DNA from: Calditrichia bacterium
GTDB lineage: Bacteria > Calditrichota > Calditrichia > Calditrichales > Calditrichaceae
Length of the DNA: 64,000 nt
Direction: 5' to 3'
Assembly: GCA_026983775.1 (NCBI GenBank)
Contig: JALSTK010000117.1
Span: 1-64,000 of the forward strand
In this document: piece by piece, positions 43,882 to 52,957 of the stretch
Numbering within the stretch: the first letter of the stretch is position 1
Layout: each line of letters begins with the position of its first letter
The notes under the pieces: generated by a model
Databases searched by the model: none
Told to the model about the DNA's origin: nothing
Seen by the model: the letters and a program-made list of their open reading frames with translations, nothing else
Position numbers and translations under genes: made by a program

Positions 43882-45642
43882 TTACAGCTTTTTAAAATAG
43901 ATGTTGAAAGTGGTCCCTTTTCCTAATTCGGATTCTACTTCTATGCGTCCTTTGTGCTGCTCGACCAGCTTTTTGACAATTGCCAGTCCCAAACCGGTAC
44001 CTCCTTCCTTACCGGAAGTGACAAAAGAATCGAAGAGACGATCCCGGATTTCTTCGGGTATTCCGGAGCCGGTATCCGCCAGATGAAAAACAATCTCACC
44101 GTTCTGCTCTTCGGCACCGATTGAAAATTTTCCACCCGGTTCCATAGCTTCCAGAGCGTTCTTCATGATATTCATAAAAACACGGTTCAGTTTTTCCGGG
44201 TCTACATACACACTGCCTGCGGCTTCACAGGAAGATTCGAATTCATAACCCTGGTTGCGGATGTTGTTTTCGAATAAGCGGGTGAAGTTGGTAATGAGTT
44301 TATCCACCGGATACTTAATCGGTAAAATATTGGTTTTACCTTTTGCAAAGTCCAGCACATCTTTGGTCATATTGGTTAATATATCGATTTGTTCTTTGAC
44401 AATATCGCCATACTCGTTGCGCAACTGGGAGTCTTCTTCTTCGCGCATTAAATCTACAAAGCCGAATATGTTATTGATGGGAGTCCGTAAATCGTGAACA
44501 ATTGCACTCATCATATTTCCTATAGAAGCCAGACGATCGGCCTTTATTTTCTCTTCACGCAAACGATGGGCTTCAATACTGCGGGCAATCTGACTGGTTA
44601 GAGAACCGAGCAGACGCAGGTCCTCCTGGCGAAAGATTTCGTTGGGCTGAGTCTTGTTAAACAGTTCCAGGACGCCGATCACTTTATCGTTTACAATCAA
44701 CGGAGCGCATACAAAATGATGCAATTCAAAATCAGGAGCTTCTTTTTTTCTAAATGAATCTTTTAACCACTTCTCCTTCCCGGCCTGGTTAGTGAAAAAG
44801 ATTTGTCCCTTACGAATTACATCGCCAAGTCGGCCTGTATGTGGAGAGGGATGAAGGGCCTGTAACCGTTCCGGACCGATATGAAGGGAACGGAGTTTCT
44901 TAAATTCCTGACCGTTTTCTTTTAGTAGGACAAGGGCAGCCGCCTGGGTTTGAAGAGTAGAAGTAATTTTTTCCAGTAGAAACCGTAATAGTTCATCCAG
45001 ATCATAAACTTTGTTTAATTCCTGCTCGATTTCGAACATAAGGTTTAATTCGGATACTCGTTTTTCCAGAGAAGAATACAAACGGGCATTGATAATTGAG
45101 ATGGCGATTTGGGAAGCCATGGAAGCCAGCAGTTCTTCGTCATCTTCGGTAAAAACACCGTCTTTTTTATTCAAAACCTGCAGCACACCGATGATATCCG
45201 GTGATTTTTTATGCTCACTAAGCGGTTCGAATATAGGCATGCACAGGATACTGCGTGTATGGTACCCGGTTTTTTTATCCGTGCTGGGATCGAAGCGATC
45301 ATCGCGGTAAGCATCTTCGATATTGATGACTTCACCCGTTTTGGCTACATACCCGGCAATACCGGTTCCGACTTTAAGACGGATTTCTTTGATCTCCGCT
45401 TTTTGGGCAATCTGAGACCACAGTTCTCCACGCTCCCGGTCCACGATATAAAACGTACTTCGCTCGGCGTTCATCAGACGGGTAACTTCGTTCATAATCA
45501 ACGGTAAAAGCCGACGGGTACGTAACTCCCGGCTTAGGGCTTTACCGATTTGCTGAATGGAGTGCATCTCAATCTGTTTGCGTTCAAGTTGTTTTTCCAG
45601 ATTGGCAAGACGGGTAGTTAGTTCTTGTTGCTGGTTTGCCAT
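43882..45642 (-). CDS. Cytosolic GAF-GAF histidine kinase
   Basis: The 586-residue product has no membrane segment. A short coiled coil (residues 1-25) leads to two GAF domains (about 40-190 and 210-360). The HisKA dimerisation helix has the phosphoacceptor His in IVHDLRTPINN (near residue 381). The HATPase domain has NIMKNALEAM (N box), DTGSGIP (G1) and GGTGLGLAIV (G2). GAF domains bind small molecules or sense redox; the ligand is unknown. No response regulator is adjacent. An HDAC-like deacetylase follows after 2 bp. A palindrome lies 26 bp upstream of the ATG. Confidence 0.92.
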   Translation of the reverse strand: MANQQQELTTRLANLEKQLERKQIEMHSIQQIGKALSRELRTRRLLPLIMNEVTRLMNAERSTFYIVDRERGELWSQIAQKAEIKEIRLKVGTGIAGYVAKTGEVINIEDAYRDDRFDPSTDKKTGYHTRSILCMPIFEPLSEHKKSPDIIGVLQVLNKKDGVFTEDDEELLASMASQIAISIINARLYSSLEKRVSELNLMFEIEQELNKVYDLDELLRFLLEKITSTLQTQAAALVLLKENGQEFKKLRSLHIGPERLQALHPSPHTGRLGDVIRKGQIFFTNQAGKEKWLKDSFRKKEAPDFELHHFVCAPLIVNDKVIGVLELFNKTQPNEIFRQEDLRLLGSLTSQIARSIEAHRLREEKIKADRLASIGNMMSAIVHDLRTPINNIFGFVDLMREEEDSQLRNEYGDIVKEQIDILTNMTKDVLDFAKGKTNILPIKYPVDKLITNFTRLFENNIRNQGYEFESSCEAAGSVYVDPEKLNRVFMNIMKNALEAMEPGGKFSIGAEEQNGEIVFHLADTGSGIPEEIRDRLFDSFVTSGKEGGTGLGLAIVKKLVEQHKGRIEVESELGKGTTFNIYFKKL

Positions 45643-45667
45643 TCTAACTCCTTCCCGGTTCGATAAA

Positions 45668-45682
45668 TCGGGATTATCCCGA
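45668..45682. promoter_or_regulatory. 15-bp palindrome upstream of the GAF histidine kinase
   Basis: TCGGGATTATCCCGA is a perfect 7-1-7 palindrome starting 26 bp upstream of the kinase ATG. There is no T tract, so an operator is more likely than a terminator. The rest of the 252-bp gap to the STAS gene is A/T-rich without a clear promoter. Confidence 0.4.
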
Positions 45683-45894
45683 CCTGGTATAATCCCTTAA
45701 TAATTTTAGTTGACGAAATAAAGAAGTCTTTTTTCCTTATATAAAATATAGGGGTAATTTAAATTAAAAAATTTGATGAAATCAATAAAATAAGCGGAAT
45801 TTTAAGAATAAGGATAAAAAATAGGTATACTAAAGGGATCAGACATTGCTAATCCCTTTAAAAGTCAAGCAAACAGGTATGTTAAAACGATGTT

Positions 45895-46233
45895 TTACTG
45901 TAAGGAAGAGATGGCCCGATCCACGGTTTCGTAAGTATCGAAAACCCGGATGAGTTGTGTGATCAGAAGCAGGCTATTGACTTTCTCCGATACCCGCGCC
46001 AACACCATTTGTCCGTCGGCATTTTTTAAGGTAGTCATACAGGCCATGAGCACGCCCATACCCGAACTGTTCATCCATTTTATGCCACCGAGATCAATAA
46101 CCACTTTTTTTATACCATCATTAATTAAGCCTTTGATGTGGTCGTGTAAAGCAGTTGTTTCCGGGCCACCCATCATCTTACCGGACAATGTTAAAACTGC
46201 AACATGGTTTTCAATTTTCTCTTTTATTTTCAT
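45895..46233 (-). CDS. STAS-domain anti-sigma factor antagonist-like protein
   Basis: The 112-residue product is a single STAS domain. The start MKIKEKIENHVAVLTLSGKM and the phosphorylation loop MNSSGMGVL (Ser56/Ser57) match SpoIIAA/RsbV-type proteins. Such proteins switch sigma factors by binding an anti-sigma kinase. Neither an anti-sigma kinase nor a sigma factor is next to it. It may also work with the GAF kinase downstream, but the 252-bp gap does not support a shared transcript. Confidence 0.9.
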   Translation of the reverse strand: MKIKEKIENHVAVLTLSGKMMGGPETTALHDHIKGLINDGIKKVVIDLGGIKWMNSSGMGVLMACMTTLKNADGQMVLARVSEKVNSLLLITQLIRVFDTYETVDRAISSLQ

Positions 46234-46329
46234 ACGGGCTCCTTTTAAATATCTTATTTCCCTATAAATTAGGATGTTAGGACAAATGAGTCAATAATTT
46301 TATCAAGTTTTACAGATCAGGTGAAATTA

Positions 46330-47937
46330 TCAGGTTGTTTTTTGATAAACGATTTCTCCGTTAATGAACGTTTGCAATACTTTTAGGCTAAGAATTTCAT
46401 CGTTTTTTAAAGAAAAGGGGTCTTTGTTCAATACGATGAAATCGGCTACTTTGCCGGGTGTAAGGGTACCCCGGCGATGTAAGTCGTTGGTTGCCTTAGC
46501 TCCACCGATGATATAAGCTCTGATGGCCTGTTCTGTAGAGATGGCCAGTTGCGGTTGCCAACGCGGTTGACGAGGGTCCAGATGATAACGACGATTTACC
46601 GCACTGTAAATCCCCTTGATGGGATCAAAATCGGCGACGGGAGTATCGCTGCCGAAAGCCAACTCAGCGCCGGCCTGCAGTAAGGGCTTCATCGCATAGG
46701 CATAAGCCGAACGTTTTCCCCAGAATTTTTCTGCAATCCGAACATCATCGGCAATGTGAATGGGTTGCATGGAAGCGATCACGCCAAATTGTTTAAATAG
46801 GGATACTGATTCCGGGGGTACAAGCTGAGCATGTTCCATACGCAAGATCAAATTCCATTGGGCTCTCCATGATTGGATCTGCTCAAAAACGTTTAATACT
46901 TTTTGAACGGCCCGGTCTCCGATGGCATGAACAGCCGGACTCAATCCGTTCTCTGCTCCTTTAGAAATGATATTCAGAAGATCCTCTTCACTCAAATGGG
47001 CTATTCCCAAATTGTCCGCATCATTTTCATAAGGTGTGCGCATCTCTGCGGTTTGCGATCCCAGAGAGCCGTCGGCAAACACTTTGATACCACCGATACG
47101 CAGCCAGTCGGAACCGCTACCGGAGTGCCATTTCTGTCTTATCAGCCAGTCCATTTCCCGGTGTGGAATATAGAAATGAACCCGTAGTTTTAATTTGTCA
47201 TTTTGATCCAAATCCTTTAATAGTTTGTATTCATCCACACCTTCCATGGTATGGACGGCGGATATGCCTTTGGCATGAAGTTGCTTAATAAGCTTGAGAA
47301 CAGCCCGTTTTTTTTGTTGTCGGTTAAAATCCGGAAGTATGTTTTTAATCAGGGCAACGGCCTCTTCCGATAAGAGTCCTTTCGGTTGATGGTCGGCTTC
47401 CCGATCTATTTTTCCACCGGGAGGATCCGGAGTGTTTTGATTTATACCGGAGAGATGCAAGGTCCGGGAATTTACCCAAATGGTATGGTAATCAATCGAA
47501 TCGAGCAAGACAGGGTTTTTAGGGAAAATCCGGTCCAGATCATGACGGGTGGGTTGACCATCGTCCCAAAGATTTCGGTTAAAGCCAAATCCGAGTACCC
47601 ATTCGTTTTTTTTTATGGAGGAAGTGTGAGCCTGAAGGATGTTGAGAGCGCTTTTTAAAGACCTGGCCGGGCGTAAGTCAACCCCGTAAAAGTTCAGGGC
47701 CGACATGATTAAATGGGTGTGAGCGTCGGTAAAAGCGGGCAGAACATGCCGTCCGTTCAAATCGATCTTCTCGGCACTGCGTCCTGCCAATTGCGGGTAA
47801 GCATCCTCTTTGCCCAGGGCCAGGATGGCGCCATTTGAGATGAGCATCCAGTTATAAAGCGCATCATCATCAAGAGTATGTATTTTCCCGTTGACAAATA
47901 GGGTGAAAGAAGCATCCGGGTAGATTACCAACTTCAA
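46330..47937 (-). CDS. Amidohydrolase, YtcJ-like
   Basis: The 535-residue product is a metal-dependent hydrolase of the YtcJ/amidohydrolase-3 group. Metal-binding residues are in AFTDAHTHL and in HAIGDRAV, and the final Asp is in FGSDTPVADFDP. FADGSLGSQTAEM is also typical. The C-terminal TPGKVADFIVLNKDPF closes the barrel. No signal peptide is seen. The start is uncertain: TTG 47937 or TTG 47931, the second being better spaced from GGAAAGG. Its substrate is unknown. Confidence 0.85.
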   Translation of the reverse strand: MKLVIYPDASFTLFVNGKIHTLDDDALYNWMLISNGAILALGKEDAYPQLAGRSAEKIDLNGRHVLPAFTDAHTHLIMSALNFYGVDLRPARSLKSALNILQAHTSSIKKNEWVLGFGFNRNLWDDGQPTRHDLDRIFPKNPVLLDSIDYHTIWVNSRTLHLSGINQNTPDPPGGKIDREADHQPKGLLSEEAVALIKNILPDFNRQQKKRAVLKLIKQLHAKGISAVHTMEGVDEYKLLKDLDQNDKLKLRVHFYIPHREMDWLIRQKWHSGSGSDWLRIGGIKVFADGSLGSQTAEMRTPYENDADNLGIAHLSEEDLLNIISKGAENGLSPAVHAIGDRAVQKVLNVFEQIQSWRAQWNLILRMEHAQLVPPESVSLFKQFGVIASMQPIHIADDVRIAEKFWGKRSAYAYAMKPLLQAGAELAFGSDTPVADFDPIKGIYSAVNRRYHLDPRQPRWQPQLAISTEQAIRAYIIGGAKATNDLHRRGTLTPGKVADFIVLNKDPFSLKNDEILSLKVLQTFINGEIVYQKTT

Positions 47938-48006
47938 GCCTTTCCGCGATCGATTTTATTAAATAAATAGGTTTTATGATAACAGAATATAAGGTAAGTG
48001 AATAAA

Positions 48007-48033
48007 ATAAAAAAGCCCTTTGATAAAAGGGCC
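48007..48033 (-). terminator. Intrinsic terminator after rpoZ
   Basis: GCCCTTT / AAAGGGC with a GATA loop (48015-48032) is followed on the minus strand by TTTTTTATTTTATT. It starts right after the rpoZ stop. Confidence 0.85.
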
Positions 48034-48034
48034 T

Positions 48035-48340
48035 CTATTTTTCAAATGTTTGCTCTTCCTCTTTGGGGTAAACCCCTCGAATTTTTCCTTCGAACAGTTC
48101 CTGTTGAGCGATGACCGTGGGGTTGATCTCTTTCTCGAATTTAATATCTTTCATCAATTCGCGATCGTATATATCGGTTTCATCATACATATCCATGTCG
48201 TCAAGAATTTCATTCTCCCTTTTCCTGGCGATGCGTTCGCCGTTTATTTGTCTGGCCCGGGCAGCAATGATTAAACAGGCTTCATAGATATTCATGCTGC
48301 TACTATCAAATTTTCTTAAATCGATAGTTTGAATGGACAT
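48035..48340 (-). CDS. rpoZ: RNA polymerase omega subunit
   Basis: The 101-residue product fits the Bacteroidota-style omega chain. The core motif is NIYEACLIIAARARQIN near residue 17, which matches the conserved helix that binds the beta' subunit. The rest is charged and less conserved. The ribosome binding site is GGAGGG. It is transcribed alone, away from the YtxH gene, and ends in a terminator. The match is short, but the motif is distinctive. Confidence 0.85.
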   Translation of the reverse strand: MSIQTIDLRKFDSSSMNIYEACLIIAARARQINGERIARKRENEILDDMDMYDETDIYDRELMKDIKFEKEINPTVIAQQELFEGKIRGVYPKEEEQTFEK

Positions 48341-48521
48341 AAAAACCCTCCATTATATTAACTTTTAGCCCTTAAATATAAATATTATAAATCCGATTGT
48401 CAAAAAAAATATCTTTATTGAAATAGAGACTTAAGTTCTTTAATTTAAAGCCGTTATTCAAAATACGGAATAAAGCGATACTTGCCGATAGCAGATATAC
48501 ATTAAAATAAGGAGACATATC

Positions 48522-48893
48522 ATGGCGGAACAAGGCGGAGGAGATCTTTTTAAAGGTTTTCTGTTAGGAAGTTTTTTCGGTGTTATAACGGGACTTCTGT
48601 TTGCTCCCAAGAGCGGAAAAGATACCCGGGATGAAATCGTTGATAGCAGTGACGAGCTGCTAACCAAAGCCAGAAACGAGCTGGATAAAATTAAAGATGA
48701 TCTGGGTGATCTGCGTAACAAGCTCAATGAAACGCTGGAGAAGGGTAAAGTGATTTTTGAGCAGAAAGCGACCCAGGAAGAGCAGGATTTTGAAGCCGAG
48801 ATGAATAGTACGGAAGAAGAACCGGTTGAGAAGGAAGCACCGAAAAAGCCGCGCAAACGGGCGGCCACAAAAAAAGCTGACAAAGAAAAATAA
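48522..48893 (+). CDS. YtxH-domain protein
   Basis: The 123-residue product has the YtxH N-terminus: one Gly-rich membrane segment (FLLGSFFGVITGLLFAPKSG) and a coiled-coil helix with Lys/Glu repeats (residues 38-80). It ends in a basic tail rich in Lys, Arg and Ala. YtxH proteins are small envelope or stress-related proteins of unknown function. AAGGAGA gives a strong ribosome binding site. The DUF948 gene follows after 50 bp. Confidence 0.85.
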   Translation: MAEQGGGDLFKGFLLGSFFGVITGLLFAPKSGKDTRDEIVDSSDELLTKARNELDKIKDDLGDLRNKLNETLEKGKVIFEQKATQEEQDFEAEMNSTEEEPVEKEAPKKPRKRAATKKADKEK

Positions 48894-48943
48894 AAGCAGG
48901 ATTCGAGACGAATCATTAAATTGAAAGCAAAAGGACACTTATT

Positions 48944-49288
48944 ATGGCCTGGGAAATTGCGCTGGTTGTTTTTTTCCTCTCTCTTACCGTTCTGGTTTAT
49001 CTGATGATACCGCTGGTCTTTAAGATAAAAGAGACGCTTGGTAAAGCCAATCAGACTCTGGATATATTGAATAAAGATCTTCCCGATATTATTGAAAATG
49101 TGAATGAAATCAGCGGTACAATGAACAGTCTTTCGAAAAAGGTGGAAGATACCGTCGAAGATGTTATGGAGTTGGAACAGCTGATAAGTAAAGAAATCAA
49201 AGAACCGCTGCAGAATATTGCCAATACTGTCGGGACTCTTCTGCAGATTGCCAATAAGCTTTTTGATCGCCGAAAGCCTGTAAAATAA
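48944..49288 (+). CDS. DUF948 family membrane protein
   Basis: The 114-residue product has one N-terminal membrane segment (residues 4-25) and then long amphipathic helices with regular Leu/Val spacing, as in DUF948. YtxH and DUF948 genes are often neighbours in many bacteria, so the two products may interact. Function is unknown. The gene ends at a strong terminator shared with ilvE. Confidence 0.8.
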   Translation: MAWEIALVVFFLSLTVLVYLMIPLVFKIKETLGKANQTLDILNKDLPDIIENVNEISGTMNSLSKKVEDTVEDVMELEQLISKEIKEPLQNIANTVGTLLQIANKLFDRRKPVK

Positions 49289-49294
49289 AAAAAA

Positions 49295-49323
49295 AGACCT
49301 TCCGGATTGCAAAGGGAAGGTCT
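49295..49323. terminator. Bidirectional terminator between the DUF948 gene and ilvE
   Basis: The 9-bp stem AGACCTTCC / GGAAGGTCT is flanked by A9 on the left and TCTTACTC on the right. It is strong on the minus strand, for ilvE. Confidence 0.8.
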
Positions 49324-49343
49324 CTTACTCTGATGGGAACGGT

Positions 49344-50375
49344 TTAACGTATATCTATTTTGCGGTTCCAGCCATATTTATCGGGAACGTCCCCAACCTG
49401 TATAGATGTCAAAAGATCATACAGCTTTTTGGAATAGGGGCCGACCTCATCGGTTTCACAGTAAGTAATCGTTTCCCCCTGATAGGTCAGGCTCTTAATC
49501 GGTGTAATCACCGCCGCCGTCCCGCAACACCCTGCTTCTGCCAAATGATGGATCTCTTCGACACGAACCGGACGGTTTTCCACAGTCATACCCAAATCGT
49601 GTTCGGCCAGATGCATCAGACTTTTATTGGTGATACTAGGTAAAATGGTTTCGGACTTAGGGGTAATATATTTGCCGTCTTTCGTGATTCCGAAAAAATT
49701 AGCGGGACCGGATTCATCCAAATATTGATTGGTAGCTGCATCCAGATAGACAACCTCTTTGAACCCTTCTTTTTGGGCCTGGCGGGTCACACGTAAACTG
49801 GCGGCATAGTTTCCACCTACTTTCACATCTCCGGTACCGCCGGGAGCCGCGCGTTTCATCTTTTCCTCGATTTTAAATTTAAGCGGCTTCAACCCTTCCT
49901 TAAAATAGGGACCTACCGGTGAAGCGAAGACTAAAAAAAGATATTCCTCGGAAGGCTGCACCCCCAGTCGGCCCGATATGCCGAGTAGAAGGGGCCGGAT
50001 GTAGAGAGTGGCTCCTGTTCCGTAAGGGGGAATGAATCTCTTATTTAATTGCACGACTTTCTCAACGGCCTCAATAAATAGATCCTGCGGGACTTCCTGC
50101 ATCACCAATTTCCTTGCCGAGCGCTGCAAGCGGAGAGCATTCTCATCGACTCGAAAAACGGAAACGGTTCCGTCTTTATGTTCAAAGACCTTAAGACCTT
50201 CAAAAGCCTCCTGCCCATAATGCAGACATGTGGCGGCCATGCTCAATTCGATGGTATCTTTCTCCATTGTTTGTAACGAAGACCATTTACCGTCTTTATA
50301 ATAGGATTCTACATGAAAATCCGTCTTAACATATCCGAAAGGAAGATTCGACCAATCGAGATTTGCTTTATCCAT
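49344..50375 (-). CDS. ilvE: Branched-chain amino acid aminotransferase
   Basis: The 343-residue product is a fold-type IV PLP aminotransferase that makes or degrades Leu, Ile and Val. The PLP Lys lies in DVKVGGNYAAS. YLDESGPANFFG and AGCCGTAAVITPI are typical of the eukaryotic-like BCAT branch. CCGTA has the CxxC-like pair seen in mitochondrial BCAT only in part. I chose ATG 50375, preceded by AAGGAG with a 7-nt spacer. An ATG at 50399 would give eight extra residues. A hairpin with a T tract lies in the leader. Confidence 0.92.
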   Translation of the reverse strand: MDKANLDWSNLPFGYVKTDFHVESYYKDGKWSSLQTMEKDTIELSMAATCLHYGQEAFEGLKVFEHKDGTVSVFRVDENALRLQRSARKLVMQEVPQDLFIEAVEKVVQLNKRFIPPYGTGATLYIRPLLLGISGRLGVQPSEEYLFLVFASPVGPYFKEGLKPLKFKIEEKMKRAAPGGTGDVKVGGNYAASLRVTRQAQKEGFKEVVYLDAATNQYLDESGPANFFGITKDGKYITPKSETILPSITNKSLMHLAEHDLGMTVENRPVRVEEIHHLAEAGCCGTAAVITPIKSLTYQGETITYCETDEVGPYSKKLYDLLTSIQVGDVPDKYGWNRKIDIR

Positions 50376-50426
50376 ATCCGTTCTCCTTACAATTACCATT
50401 TCCTTTTATTTTGAAAAAACATAAAA

Positions 50427-50463
50427 AAAGCCCTTGACTATTTATAATATAATCAAGGGCTTT
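50427..50463 (-). terminator. Terminator-like hairpin in the ilvE leader
   Basis: The 11-bp stem AAAGCCCTTGA / TCAAGGGCTTT has a 15-nt A/T loop. On the minus strand it is followed by TTTTTTTATG and lies 52 bp upstream of the chosen ilvE start. The ~400 bp between ilvE and vanX holds no gene that I can support. The hairpin could attenuate ilvE or end a small RNA. A short frame (MRQGFIKE) precedes it but lacks a run of Leu, Ile or Val codons. Confidence 0.6.
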
Positions 50464-50806
50464 TTCAGCCAATTCATTGAATAAACACTCTAATTATAAA
50501 TAACAGTACAAAACGCATTTTTATTCCTTTATGAACCCTTGTCGCATGAAAATTTTACATTAACAAAATATCATTTATAGTATTAAAATACAAATAAATT
50601 TTTGGAATGATTCGACATAAAATACTCTGTTTTACTGAAATTTAAATAAATGCATTTTAGATTTCAGGTTTCATGCTCCGGGTCCACCCTGAGAGAATTC
50701 ATGAAAAGGAAATTTCCGGACAATGTTTTAATTCAATATGTAAAATTCGTAACTTGGATTCAGTATTGTTGCGAACATCTTTTAATTATTGGTCAAGGAG
50801 CCGCTC

Positions 50807-51430
50807 ATGAAACGTTTTATTTTATTCTTCGATTTTTTGTTGATTGTGTTTAGTTTCGCTCAACAACCGGGTGACTTTGTAGAAGTACAAAAAATTAATC
50901 CCCGGATTCGGTTGGATATTCGGTATGCCACCCCCCATAATTTTCTACATCAGGCCGTTTATCCGGAGGCGCGCTGTTTTTTGCGCTACGAAGCAGCCCG
51001 GGCCCTGAGTGATGTCCAAAATGAGTTACAAAAAATCGGGTTGGGGCTAAAGGTATTCGACGGCTACCGCCCGCTAAGTGTTCAAAAAAAAATGTGGAAG
51101 ATCATGCCCAACGCCAGTTATGTGGCCAATCCGGCTAAAGGATCCAGGCATAATCGGGGAATGGCCGTGGATCTAACCCTGGTCGACTCGGCCGGACAGG
51201 CATTAGCCATGCCCACCGGATTCGACAGCTTCTCTAAACGCGCCCATCATGATTTTTGGGCTCTACCCGCTAAGGTCCGGCAAAACCGCTGGATTTTGAA
51301 AACGGTTATGGAAAAACACGGTTTTCGACCCATCCGTACCGAATGGTGGCACTATGACTACAAAGGATGGAAAAAATATCCTGTGGAAGATAAATCTTTT
51401 AAAGAATTGGAAAAGACACGTAAAAAATAA
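50807..51430 (+). CDS. D-alanyl-D-alanine dipeptidase (VanX/DdpX family), secreted
   Basis: The 207-residue product is an M15D zinc dipeptidase. Residues 1-19 form a signal peptide (ends FSFAQQ), so it acts in the periplasm, unlike cytoplasmic VanX of enterococci. The zinc ligands His115 and Asp122 are in SRHNRGMAVDL, and EWWHYD holds the catalytic Glu and last His. Arg88 in DGYRP stabilises the transition state in VanX. I chose ATG 50807, preceded by AAGGAG. With no van regulators nearby, a role in murein turnover is more likely than resistance. Confidence 0.9.
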   Translation: MKRFILFFDFLLIVFSFAQQPGDFVEVQKINPRIRLDIRYATPHNFLHQAVYPEARCFLRYEAARALSDVQNELQKIGLGLKVFDGYRPLSVQKKMWKIMPNASYVANPAKGSRHNRGMAVDLTLVDSAGQALAMPTGFDSFSKRAHHDFWALPAKVRQNRWILKTVMEKHGFRPIRTEWWHYDYKGWKKYPVEDKSFKELEKTRKK

Positions 51431-51565
51431 GAATGACCCGTTACATAAACCGGAAATATTGTTATCAGCCAGCTGTTTGATGGCGGCCAAGAAAAAGAAG
51501 CATGGAAACAAAAGCGCTTTGCTCCGCCAATATTTTAAGGGGTCAATCATTAGAAAATATGAGGT

Positions 51566-51730
51566 ATGATTACCGATGCGGTTGAAATGATTCGTGGATC
51601 AAAAACACGGGGAGCCTTTCAAATCGATGGGTTCATTGTTCGTAATGAAAAAAGCTATCCTGTTATCCGGACAGTAACTTGCATGGGCAAACAGAACCTG
51701 TATCCCTTAAACGACGCAGAACCCAAATAA
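51566..51730 (+). CDS. Possible 54-residue small ORF
   Basis: An ATG at 51566 opens 54 codons to TAA at 51728. A weak GAGG lies before it. The composition looks coding (for example DGFIVRNEKSYPVIRTV), but I see no domain. It may be a remnant. The rest of the 51431-51748 gap shows nothing. Confidence 0.2.
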   Translation: MITDAVEMIRGSKTRGAFQIDGFIVRNEKSYPVIRTVTCMGKQNLYPLNDAEPK

Positions 51731-51748
51731 ACTTTGACGATACAAAAA

Positions 51749-51772
51749 GAGGAAGCAATTTTTTGCTTCCTC
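51749..51772. terminator. Terminator after the dipeptide epimerase gene
   Basis: The 10-bp stem GAGGAAGCAA / TTGCTTCCTC encloses a TTTT loop. On the minus strand it ends in TTTTTGTATC. It can also stop transcription from vanX. Confidence 0.8.
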
Positions 51773-51805
51773 CTTGGTCGTTTTACAAATCAAATAAGAT
51801 GGCTG

Positions 51806-52954
51806 TTAAAAATCACCTTCTACACCGAGCCCCGGTTTGTCATTAAAAACAAATCTGCCTTTGTCCACTTTTACACCATGGAAAGGATCATTTTTAATCA
51901 GCAAATTGCCGTCCAGATCGGCCCAGTCCACAAAAGGGGTCAGATGAGCCGCAGCAGAAATAGCCACCGAGCTCTCGATCATACAACCCAACATGATTTT
52001 CATACCCAAAGATTTGGCCATGCCGATCATGCGTACCGCTTCCTGAATGCCGCCCGATTTCATTAATTTGATATTGATCCCATCGTAAGCTTTGGCCAGC
52101 TTGGGAATATCTGCCGCCGTTTTCACGGCTTCATCGGCTACGATGGGGATACCGGCTCTTTCCCGCACCCAGGCGGTTTCTTCGATCATATCGGAAGGCA
52201 TGGGTTGTTCGATGAACTCCACTCCCTGCGATTTCAACCATAAGATACGTTCCAGGGCTTCCTCTTTGGTCTTCCAACCTTCATTGGCATCTACCCGGAT
52301 CGGTTTATCGGTTACGCTGCGCACGGCACCGATAATTTCTTCATCATTGGGTTTTCCGACTTTTACCTTTAGAAGGGGGTAGGGGGCGGCTTCGCGAACT
52401 TTTTCTTTAATAACTTCCGGTGTATCGATACCGATTGAAAAAGAGGTTAGCGGAGCGTCCGCCGTATTCAAGCCGTAATATTTGTATAACGGTACGTTCA
52501 ACGCTTTTCCTATCCAATCCATCAAAGCGATATCTAAGGCCGCTTTGGCACAACTCTGTTTCAGAATAGCAGAGTCCAGGGCATCCTTAATGTTTACAAA
52601 ATGGAAGAGATTGTTTTCCCTGAGAACCTGTTCGGCATTTTTAATTTTTTGGGTGGTTAATTCCGCGTTTTCGCCGTAGCGTACATTGGGAGCCGCCTCT
52701 CCAAAGCCTACAATACCGTCTCTTTCAATCCGGACAAAGACATTATTTTTGAAATTACTGGAATTCCTGGAAATGGTCCAGGTATGTTCGAGGATAAGTT
52801 TTTTGGTTTTGATATCGATTTTCATTTTTCCGTTACCAATCGTTGATTTAATGAGCGGAGCCGCGGCTCCTGTTCCACTAAGTGCGTTAAAAAAAGAAAA
52901 ACCGAGTACGGTTGTACCCGATAAAGATAAAAACTGCTTTCTGCTTAAATTCAT
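51806..52954 (-). CDS. Dipeptide epimerase (L-Ala-D/L-Glu epimerase-like), exported
   Basis: The 382-residue product is an enolase-superfamily enzyme. The catalytic base Lys is in LLKVKVG, metal ligands are in VDANEGW, EQPM and ADEAV, and the second Lys is in INIKLMKSGG. DWADLDGN supports the dipeptide-epimerase group, which binds the substrate amino group with a DxD pair. The N-terminus SRKQFLSLSG then a hydrophobic stretch looks like a Tat-type signal with only one Arg pair partner (SRK), so export is likely but not certain. It follows the NlpC/P60 gene by 3 bp and fits murein-peptide recycling. Confidence 0.88.
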   Translation of the reverse strand: MNLSRKQFLSLSGTTVLGFSFFNALSGTGAAAPLIKSTIGNGKMKIDIKTKKLILEHTWTISRNSSNFKNNVFVRIERDGIVGFGEAAPNVRYGENAELTTQKIKNAEQVLRENNLFHFVNIKDALDSAILKQSCAKAALDIALMDWIGKALNVPLYKYYGLNTADAPLTSFSIGIDTPEVIKEKVREAAPYPLLKVKVGKPNDEEIIGAVRSVTDKPIRVDANEGWKTKEEALERILWLKSQGVEFIEQPMPSDMIEETAWVRERAGIPIVADEAVKTAADIPKLAKAYDGINIKLMKSGGIQEAVRMIGMAKSLGMKIMLGCMIESSVAISAAAHLTPFVDWADLDGNLLIKNDPFHGVKVDKGRFVFNDKPGLGVEGDF

Positions 52955-52957
52955 GGC

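Noticed and set aside
48458-49312. 284-codon frame on the minus strand across the YtxH and DUF948 genes
   Set aside because: It is the antisense of two clear genes with good ribosome binding sites. The protein is Ser/Phe rich, as expected for an antisense shadow.
50650-50853. 67-codon frame upstream of vanX
   Set aside because: Overlaps the vanX start in another frame and lacks a ribosome binding site.
50807-51430. Vancomycin resistance gene
   Set aside because: Only a VanX-like enzyme is present. There is no vanH, vanA or vanRS, and it has a signal peptide, so murein turnover fits better.
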